This document shows positions 7,262-12,825 of a stretch of DNA of 12,825 bases, in pieces. The stretch is taken from NCBI GenBank assembly GCA_001817805.1, contig MHJB01000012.1, positions 1 to 12,825 of the forward strand, in the 5' to 3' direction. The notes under the pieces are model-generated. The model saw only the letters and a list, made by a program, of their open reading frames with translations. It was not told where the DNA came from and did not search any database. Origin of the DNA: Candidatus Colwellbacteria bacterium RIFCSPLOWO2_12_FULL_43_11 (GTDB taxonomy: Bacteria > Patescibacteriota > Minisyncoccia > UBA6257 > Colwellbacteraceae). How positions within the stretch are numbered: the stretch's first letter is position 1; each line of letters begins with the position of its first letter. The position numbers and the translations under genes are program-made.

Positions 7262-8881
7262 GTGAGCAAGCACCAAATCATATCTTATCAAAAAAAGTTC
7301 GACGGGTTTAGGGGCTTCACCATGATAGAACTCCTTATCGCTCTAGGCATTCTAGCCTTAATATCCACCATAGTTGTCTTGATTATTAATCCTACTCAAC
7401 TTGTGGCGCAGGCCAGGGATGCCCAAAGAGTAAGCGACCTTAAGCGTATTGATACGGCAATCCAGTTGAATAGAAATTCTTTGGATGAGACTTTAATAGG
7501 ATACGACACCCTACCTGATAATATAGTCTATGTGTCTCTTCCAGATACTAACAGCATTCTTACCGATAACTGTGGAACTAGTGGAGAATATTCTTTGCCG
7601 GCACTTACAACCGGCTGGCAATATCGTTGCGTCGCTTCTTTGACTAACCTAAGAAAGATTGACGGCAACGGCTGGATTCCGGTAACTTTTACCTCCGTCT
7701 CTACTAATCCCTTACTATCGCTGCCGGTTGACCCGGTAAATAACTCCAACTATTACTACGCTTATACTAAGAGTAACGGTTCGGCCACCGTAATTGAATC
7801 AAATAAATACGTAAATGAGGTCGCTTCAATCGACGGTGGAACGCAGGATAATTATTTTGAAACTGCGCCCATTACTTGGATTGGTAGCGGTGGCGGTAGT
7901 ACAGGCATAGGAGGGGAGCATTGGGACGCGGTGGATGATGTGGTCTCAGACGATGATTACTTAAATTATATTTATTCTTTTTCTTCGAACGAGCAAATTG
8001 ATTACTATACACTTCAGAATGTTTTTGTCCCCCTTCCCGATCGCACCTCTATGACTGTTCATGTCCAAGGCAGTGGTTGTATTGTGAGTCTTTACTTCCG
8101 CGTAGGAGTTAACGTAATTGCCGCTCCTCAAGCTGGGGGTTGTAATGACTTGGGTGATGGTAATAGCATCAGGCCGGGGAGGGTGCATCAAGAAACGATA
8201 GGTAACCCTAATGGTGGGGATTGGAATCAGAATGATTTAGACAACCTGGAAGTTGGCATTGGCATTAAAATGCATACGGCCGGTTATCCTGGGGCAATTA
8301 CCAGAGTTTGGGTTGAGTCGCGCGCTGGAGAAATACTGAAGCCGGAGAGCGACATCTCCGTTGGTATAGAGGGGGTCTATTATACGTCCGGCGATACCTA
8401 TACCGGTCATTGGGGCAAGGTTGATGAACCTTTAGCTGATAGCGTGAGTTATGTCTGGACGCCATCAATAACTGAAAAGAGAGACACTTATACCTTAAGT
8501 AATACTTTAGTAAGCGGCACGACTATAAATTCAGTCATCGTTAGGATGTATAGCCATGGTTGTAATCCTAGGCCTTCTCTTAAATTGGGTGGTACTGAAG
8601 TTTATGACGAGTCCGGCGCAGGCGCATGTGACAGGCCCGCTCTCCGTTCTAATTGGGGCTTGCACGAAAGTCCGGCGATGTCGAGACCTGGGGGCGGTTC
8701 GTGGATGTGGGCTGATTTGAATAATTTGCAGGTTGGCGCGGGAATAAGAAGAGATGACGTGTTTGGTTATAATGGAGAAATCAGTGCCGTTTACGTAATA
8801 ATAAATTACGATAGTGGTTCGCGTCTTATTTTGAGGCCCGACGGCGATGTCACCACAAATATAGAGAGTGCTGTGCCATAA
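7262..8881 (+). CDS. Type IV pilin-like protein 1 with two C-terminal beta-rich repeat modules
   Basis: This is a putative surface-displayed minor pilin or adhesin of 539 residues, far longer than the usual 120-200. The prepilin leader ends in RG before FTMIELLIALGILAL, the type IV pilin cleavage and assembly motif with Glu at +5. The globular body runs to about residue 205 and includes Cys104 and Cys123 (possible disulfide), SLPVDP and FETAPITWIG. A Gly/Ser linker follows (about 208-218). Then come two copies of one beta-rich module starting at HWDAVDD (His220) and HWGKVDE (His383), each ending in W-x(3-4)-L-x-NL-x-VG-x-GI and a hydrophobic strand. The protein ends in LRPDGDVTTNIESAVP, which resembles the entry strand of a further module (compare LKPESDISVGIEG at 359). 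GTG is used as the start; no Shine-Dalgarno is seen. It has two paralogues downstream. Confidence 0.85.
   Translation: MSKHQIISYQKKFDGFRGFTMIELLIALGILALISTIVVLIINPTQLVAQARDAQRVSDLKRIDTAIQLNRNSLDETLIGYDTLPDNIVYVSLPDTNSILTDNCGTSGEYSLPALTTGWQYRCVASLTNLRKIDGNGWIPVTFTSVSTNPLLSLPVDPVNNSNYYYAYTKSNGSATVIESNKYVNEVASIDGGTQDNYFETAPITWIGSGGGSTGIGGEHWDAVDDVVSDDDYLNYIYSFSSNEQIDYYTLQNVFVPLPDRTSMTVHVQGSGCIVSLYFRVGVNVIAAPQAGGCNDLGDGNSIRPGRVHQETIGNPNGGDWNQNDLDNLEVGIGIKMHTAGYPGAITRVWVESRAGEILKPESDISVGIEGVYYTSGDTYTGHWGKVDEPLADSVSYVWTPSITEKRDTYTLSNTLVSGTTINSVIVRMYSHGCNPRPSLKLGGTEVYDESGAGACDRPALRSNWGLHESPAMSRPGGGSWMWADLNNLQVGAGIRRDDVFGYNGEISAVYVIINYDSGSRLILRPDGDVTTNIESAVP
7919..8320 (+). repeat. Beta-rich module, copy 1 (in pilin 1)
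   Basis: This encodes a ~134-residue unit beginning HWDAVDDVVSDD and ending in a strand ITRVWVES. It aligns with copies at 8408-8809 and 11023-11427 through HW-x-x-V-(D/N)-(D/E), a YxY/YVY strand, D-x-Y-x-L, internal Cys residues and (D/W)xx-x-L-x-NL. Similar modules occur, in my recollection, in phage tail and large bacterial surface proteins. Confidence 0.7.
8408..8809 (+). repeat. Beta-rich module, copy 2 (in pilin 1)
   Basis: This is the second unit, HWGKVDEPLADS to AVYVIINY, with ITEKRDTYTL and WMWADLNNLQVGAGI. It is closer to the pilin 2 copy (LTEQKDAYQL, NLQVGVGI) than to copy 1 of the same protein, judged by eye from these motifs. Confidence 0.7.
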
Positions 8882-8964
8882 TTAGGAATAAGTATGGCGA
8901 TTACGCTAATATCAGTGGATGGCTTTTCCCATAATTATTATCTTTTTAAAACCATAACTAAAAC

Positions 8965-11502
8965 ATGAGAACGAAAATCAATAACGCCAAGGGCTTCACT
9001 ATGATAGAGCTGCTTATTGTTTTAGGCATCCTGGCCTTAGTGTCCACTATGATTGTTCTAATTATTAATCCTACTCAACTCGTGGCGCAGGCTAGGGATG
9101 CTACAAGAATAAGCGATCTCAGGCGTATCGATACGGCAATTCAATTGAATAAAAATTCTTTAGACGAAACTTTAACGGATAACACAGCAGCTAATATAGT
9201 TTATGTTTCTCTACCCGATACCAATAGTATTCTCACCGATAACTGCGGAACTAATGGTGAATACCCCCTGCCTACTCTTACAACCGGCTGGCAATATCGT
9301 TGCGTAACTTCTTCGGCTAACTTAAGAAAGATTGATGGTAACGGCTGGATTCCAATAGTTTTCACCTCCGTTACTACCAATCCTTTATTATCGTTGCCGG
9401 TTGATCCTATCAATACCGCTGCTGGGGGATACTACATTTATACCCAAAGTGGTTTAGCTACGGCCTTGCAATCAAATAAATATATAAGTGAGATAGCTTC
9501 AACCGACGGCGGCAATCAGGATGACTATTTTGAAACCGCTCCAATTGTTTGGATCGCCGGTGGAGGCGGCGGCACAGCTAGATATTGGATAGGCGGCACA
9601 GGAACTTGGAATGCCACCGACACAACTCATTGGTCTGCTTCAAGTGGCGGCGCTCCCGGAGCGTCTGTGCCGACAAGCTTAGATAATGTATTCGTTGACA
9701 CAAATTCAGGCTTCGGCGCTGGCGGAACCTTAAGTATTCCGGTTAATGTTTCGTCCAGAGATTTCACCTCATCGGTTGGAGCAGCTTACGTCATTGATAT
9801 GACAAGCGGCTGGGTGGATATATGGGGCTCTCTCAAATATGAGAGTGGCATCACCCAAGTGAATAACCAGACGGAGTTCGATTTCAACGCAACGCGTCCC
9901 GTGACTATTGACTTTGGAGGTAATGCTGGCGGCATCGCTTATATTTATCTTTTTGGATATCAGGGGACATATACGCTTTTGAGTGACGTATATCTCACAA
10001 AAGATTTGTATTCGGAGAATGGTACACTCGACCTTAACGGCTTTAATTGGACAAGTGTTGATTTCGATTTCGATGCGTGGGTAGATGTTCCAAATCGTCA
10101 ACCAATAATCTATCTTCGCGGTGGCACCGTGAACGTTAAGTTCTTCGACATCCATCCTGAATCAAAAACTGGTCTTCATCCAATTATTTATGCAGGAACT
10201 TCCCTCATCAAACTTTCTAACACATCCGGTCTTCCTGTGAGTCCTTATATGAGTGGTGCGGATGGCACATACTACAATCTCTGGATTGCTGAAACCGGCA
10301 CAAGCAACTCTAATATTTTTATCAATGGCGATAACACCTACAACAACGTGAGAGTCGCTGGTGGCCTCACTGTCACGTGGGACTACGGCGGCACAACATA
10401 TCTTGATTCTCTTACGCTGGAGGGGTCTCCAGGAAACCTGGTGACTTTCAATGCTGGCGTCAACACATTCAATAGAGACTTGATGGATAACTACACCATT
10501 ATTGGAAGTGAGTTGGTTTCCAATGGCGGATTTACCGGCAATGCAAATGGTTGGGCTCTTGGAACTGGATGGGTTTATAACAATAACGCGCTTGACCACG
10601 GTGGTAGTATAAATGGCGACGCGACACAAACCGTTGCCGTGCAGGATGGGAAAATGTATCTCATTTCCATTGAGGGCGTTGCCTACACCTCCGGAAACTA
10701 TGTAGCGGTGATTCCGGGCATTGGGTATAGCTATTATTCCGGTACCGGCGTTAAACGGATGATTGAGACCGTAACTGGAGGCAATACGCAGTTACAGGTT
10801 AGGGCTTACAATTTTACGGGCACATTTGTGGGGACGATAGACAATGTTTCGGTCAAAGAGGTTAAAGTTAATCCTCACACTTTTGTAAAATCTTCCGGGA
10901 CAGTCTCCGTTAGCTATGTCGATCTAACCCATAATCACGCTACCGGCGGGGCGGCTTTCTATGCCAGCCAGAGTATTGATGGTGGCGATAACGACGGCTG
11001 GATATTTGACTCGGGTAGCGCCCACTGGGATAAAGTTAACGATGTTGAAGCCGACCCGGGCGACGGAAACGCCACCTATGTATACACCAGTTCCCTTACC
11101 GAACAGAAAGATGCGTACCAGCTTACAAATCATACAACTGAGACGGGGACTATTAATTTAGTTACGGTGCACGCTTGGGGCAAAGGTGATGGGTGTGCAA
11201 AGGTTTACCTACGTTTGGTTACTTCGGAGTATGGCGGTTCCTCCACTTCTTGTGGTGGGGATACGGCTTGGAATATCCACCCGCAGGAATCAACAAATAA
11301 CAAACCGGGAACCTTTGACCTTTGGGATTGGGCGGCTATAGACAATCTACAAGTCGGCGTGGGTATATATAAGAACGGCGCCGTGGAAATGAAGATTACG
11401 AAGGTGTATGTGGTTGTTACTTACAACACCAGTCAAACGCTGATCCTTTACCCCAACGGCGTTGGAGACTACACAAATATCAGTTCACAATTCCCGCCGT
11501 AA
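8965..11502 (+). CDS. Type IV pilin-like protein 2: giant modular pilin with nested carbohydrate-binding-like domain
   Basis: This is a putative pilus-displayed adhesin of 845 residues. The leader MRTKINNAKG precedes FTMIELLIVLGILAL. The pilin body (to ~195) is close to pilin 1 and has Cys94/Cys113, SLPVDPI and FETAPIVWIA, then a GGGGG linker. From residue 205, ARYWIGGTGTWN opens a YW-x-GG type beta-solenoid-like region (~205-505), of a kind seen in large surface and phage-related proteins. At ~513-633 a jelly-roll-like domain opens with ELVSNGGF, has NGWALGTGW, and closes with GTIDNVSVKEV; it resembles CBM4/9-type carbohydrate-binding domains. The solenoid-like signature then resumes (FVKSSGTVSVSYVDL, ATGGAAFYA, DGWIF; ~637-682), so the domain looks inserted. 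A final module starts at His687. Roles are inferred from fold-like motifs, not homology searches. No clear promoter or Shine-Dalgarno was found in the 83-nt upstream gap. Confidence 0.85.
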   Translation: MRTKINNAKGFTMIELLIVLGILALVSTMIVLIINPTQLVAQARDATRISDLRRIDTAIQLNKNSLDETLTDNTAANIVYVSLPDTNSILTDNCGTNGEYPLPTLTTGWQYRCVTSSANLRKIDGNGWIPIVFTSVTTNPLLSLPVDPINTAAGGYYIYTQSGLATALQSNKYISEIASTDGGNQDDYFETAPIVWIAGGGGGTARYWIGGTGTWNATDTTHWSASSGGAPGASVPTSLDNVFVDTNSGFGAGGTLSIPVNVSSRDFTSSVGAAYVIDMTSGWVDIWGSLKYESGITQVNNQTEFDFNATRPVTIDFGGNAGGIAYIYLFGYQGTYTLLSDVYLTKDLYSENGTLDLNGFNWTSVDFDFDAWVDVPNRQPIIYLRGGTVNVKFFDIHPESKTGLHPIIYAGTSLIKLSNTSGLPVSPYMSGADGTYYNLWIAETGTSNSNIFINGDNTYNNVRVAGGLTVTWDYGGTTYLDSLTLEGSPGNLVTFNAGVNTFNRDLMDNYTIIGSELVSNGGFTGNANGWALGTGWVYNNNALDHGGSINGDATQTVAVQDGKMYLISIEGVAYTSGNYVAVIPGIGYSYYSGTGVKRMIETVTGGNTQLQVRAYNFTGTFVGTIDNVSVKEVKVNPHTFVKSSGTVSVSYVDLTHNHATGGAAFYASQSIDGGDNDGWIFDSGSAHWDKVNDVEADPGDGNATYVYTSSLTEQKDAYQLTNHTTETGTINLVTVHAWGKGDGCAKVYLRLVTSEYGGSSTSCGGDTAWNIHPQESTNNKPGTFDLWDWAAIDNLQVGVGIYKNGAVEMKITKVYVVVTYNTSQTLILYPNGVGDYTNISSQFPP
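11023..11427 (+). repeat. Beta-rich module, copy 3 (in pilin 2)
   Basis: This is a third copy of the pilin 1 module, HWDKVNDVEADP to KVYVVVTYN, including WDWAAIDNLQVGVGI. It is followed by LILYPNGVGDYTNISSQFPP and the stop, the same kind of tail that ends pilin 1. The shared ending indicates module exchange between the two genes. Confidence 0.7.
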
Positions 11503-11553
11503 GCTTTGAGTGAGTTATATAGACCACACCCAACTATTTTGTATGACGTTTTA

Positions 11554-11562
11554 TGTTAGAAT
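11554..11562 (+). promoter_or_regulatory. Putative extended -10 promoter for pilin 3
   Basis: TGTTAGAAT matches the extended -10 pattern (TG at 11554-11555, TAGAAT at 11557-11562) and ends nine bases before the ATG at 11572, the same geometry as at pilin 1. No -35 is needed or seen. The 69-nt gap between pilins 2 and 3 shows no terminator hairpin. Confidence 0.4.
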
Positions 11563-11571
11563 TAAACATAA

Positions 11572-12825
11572 ATGAAGAACAAGGCTTTCACCACGATAGA
11601 GCTCCTTATTACCTTGGGTATTCTGGCCTTAGTATCCACTATAGTTGTTTTAATTATTAACCCCGTTCAACTCGTAGCCCAAAGCCGTGATGCCCAAAGG
11701 ATAAGCGACCTTAAGCGTATTGATACGGCAATCCAGTTGAGTAGAAATTCTTTGGACGAAACTTTAAATGAAACTTTAGTTGAGGCTAATATAGTTTACG
11801 TTTCTCTGCCCGATACCGACAATAATGATTTATGCAACGAATACACTTTGCCAACCCTAACTTCTGGCTGGTTTTATAGATGTATGGCTCCGAATTCTGA
11901 CCTAAGAAATATTAATAATAGCGGTTGGATTCCGATAAATTTTACCTCCGTTACTACTAATCCTTTAATATCATTGCCGGTAGACCCCATTAATACCGCT
12001 ACTGGGGGATATTATGCCTATACTCAAAGCGGTTTAGCTACAGCTTTGCAATCAAATAAATATATAAGCGAGGTCGCTTCAACCGATGGTGGCACCCAAA
12101 CTAACTATTTTGAAACCGCGCCTATTACTTGGATTGGTAGTGGTGGAGGACCGGGTGTGCTTTTTGCTGGGACTGACGACTCTATATACAGGTGTGATGC
12201 TTCTACAAGTTGCGACCAATTAGCCGATTGGGTGGATGTGACAGGAGCTTCTTTCCCAGCTACTACGGATTTTGCTTATGATCCAGGGAACAATATTATG
12301 TATGCCGGTACGGCAGGTGACCAGGTATATCGTTGTAACTTATCTACTAATTGCGACGCGAGAGCTGAGTGGACTGCTGTTTTCAGTTCAGGTGGAGCTG
12401 CTTTCTACAGTTTATTTTTTGACCCGGCCACCAGCGCCGTCTATGCCGGCACAGAGTCACCGCCTAATTTATATAGATGTCCTGTATCAACCGGATGTGA
12501 TGCCGCAGGAGAGTGGTCTCTGGTGCTTACGGGTACTCAACTCGTAATTGACACCATAACGAGAGACACCACGAATAACGTTCTCTACGCCGTTGACCGC
12601 TCTTATTTTTCCAGCTCCGATGACAGCAGGATATTGAGATGTATGGCTTCAACCGGTTGCGATCAGGCTGTGGATTGGACAGTTATAGATCTAACCAATC
12701 AGACTAATGTGACCGATATTAAATTTGATAGCGTAAACGGAGTGTTGTATGCGGCTGGTTACGATATGACCGGAGGAGAATTAAGGCGTTGCGTGGTTTC
12801 AACCGGTTGCGATGTAGTTGGCGAA
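11572..12825 (+). CDS. Type IV pilin-like protein 3 with C-x5-C propeller-like repeats (3'-truncated by window edge)
   Basis: I translated this frame directly; it is open from the ATG to the last base (418 codons, no stop), so the gene continues beyond the window. The very short leader MKNKA precedes FTTIELLITLGILAL. The residue before the cleavage site is Ala, where the two paralogues have Gly. The pilin body is paralogous to pilins 1 and 2, with Cys88/Cys104, SLPVDPI and FETAPITWIG followed by a GSGGGPG linker. From ~residue 196 the protein changes to repeats of 47-54 residues, each with a (Y/L)(R)RC-x5-CD core (Cys pairs 208/214, 255/261, 303/309, 357/363, 407/413), a following Trp in all but the truncated last, and an intervening hydrophobic-YAG/YA strand such as MYAGT or VYAGT. 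This pattern fits blades of a beta-propeller, each pinned by a disulfide, but the fold is inferred. Likely a surface-binding pilin. Confidence 0.8.
   Translation, partial: MKNKAFTTIELLITLGILALVSTIVVLIINPVQLVAQSRDAQRISDLKRIDTAIQLSRNSLDETLNETLVEANIVYVSLPDTDNNDLCNEYTLPTLTSGWFYRCMAPNSDLRNINNSGWIPINFTSVTTNPLISLPVDPINTATGGYYAYTQSGLATALQSNKYISEVASTDGGTQTNYFETAPITWIGSGGGPGVLFAGTDDSIYRCDASTSCDQLADWVDVTGASFPATTDFAYDPGNNIMYAGTAGDQVYRCNLSTNCDARAEWTAVFSSGGAAFYSLFFDPATSAVYAGTESPPNLYRCPVSTGCDAAGEWSLVLTGTQLVIDTITRDTTNNVLYAVDRSYFSSSDDSRILRCMASTGCDQAVDWTVIDLTNQTNVTDIKFDSVNGVLYAAGYDMTGGELRRCVVSTGCDVVGE
12160..12825 (+). repeat. Five C-x5-C coding repeats in pilin 3 (array runs off the window)
   Basis: The repeat cores start at 12193, 12334, 12478, 12640 and 12790, encoding RC-x5-CD with variants DASTS, NLSTN, PVSTG, MASTG and VVSTG between the cysteines. 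The 15 bases tcaaccggttgcgat recur exactly at 12649 and 12799. Spacing is 47, 48, 54 and 50 codons, so units are diverged rather than freshly duplicated. Confidence 0.75.

Noticed and set aside
8882..8964. Promoter or terminator between pilins 1 and 2
   Set aside because: AT-rich with a weak CATAAC before the ATG but no -35 at 16-18 bp, no TG extension and no hairpin; not strong enough to annotate.
9769..10629. Minus-strand open frames opposite pilin 2 (128 and 155 codons)
   Set aside because: They lie wholly within a well-supported coding gene, have no recognisable motifs and have high Cys/Ile/Val content typical of antisense translation.
12272..12547. 91-codon plus-strand open frame inside pilin 3
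   Set aside because: It is out of frame with the intact pilin 3 reading frame, which explains the region completely.
12160..12825. CRISPR-like or other non-coding repeat array
   Set aside because: The recurrence follows codon phase and encodes a diverged protein repeat; there are no uniform direct repeats with unique spacers anywhere in the window.
7262..12825. Prophage tail-protein cluster, suggested by phage-like beta modules
   Set aside because: Each module follows a clear prepilin leader and pilin body, and no capsid, terminase, integrase or other phage gene is present.

Overview
The window reads as a chromosomal segment of a Candidate Phyla Radiation (Patescibacteria, Parcubacteria-like) bacterium. 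The reasons are: a dense, entirely plus-strand layout; an EF-P that lacks the usual modified-lysine loop; a sigma-region-4/HARE-HTH protein; a pairing of a membrane protein of unknown function with a VirD4/HerA-like ATPase, an arrangement I associate with this group; and pilins with long C-terminal display regions. All reading frames are intact under the standard bacterial code. The nine visible stops are eight TAA and one TAG, so nothing suggests TGA recoding. This lineage call is inference from gene content, not from a database search.

Positions 1-7254 are a housekeeping block of seven closely spaced or overlapping genes. They are the 3' part of secD; secF; a putative transcription factor; the membrane protein and the ATPase; efp (elongation factor P); and mnmA (tRNA 2-thiouridylase). 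Gaps are 1-4 nt, or start and stop codons overlap, except for the 37 nt before the transcription-factor gene. That short gap holds a TTGACT/TATTCT promoter-like pair placed so that transcription would begin at or next to the ATG. Shine-Dalgarno sequences are essentially absent, and several starts instead have a -10-like hexamer immediately upstream, which suggests leaderless or near-leaderless mRNAs.

Positions 7262-12825 hold three tandem paralogous type IV pilin-like genes; the last is cut by the window edge. Each has a short prepilin leader, a hydrophobic N-terminal helix and a conserved globular body of about 165-190 residues with a Cys pair. Each body ends in a Gly-rich linker, after which the proteins become unrelated. 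Pilin 1 carries two copies of a beta-rich module. Pilin 2 carries a YW-x-GG-type module interrupted by a carbohydrate-binding-like domain, then one more copy of pilin 1's module. Pilin 3 carries at least five C-x5-C repeats that look like propeller blades. The conserved parts are mosaic between copies, consistent with gene conversion. I read the locus as a set of pilus-tip or surface adhesins in which one pilin anchor is combined with different display modules; this is the most interesting system in the window.

Functionally, SecDF would help export the pilins and other surface proteins. The ATPase pair could power DNA or protein translocation at the membrane, possibly linked to pili, though nothing in the sequence proves this. 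EF-P and MnmA serve translation.
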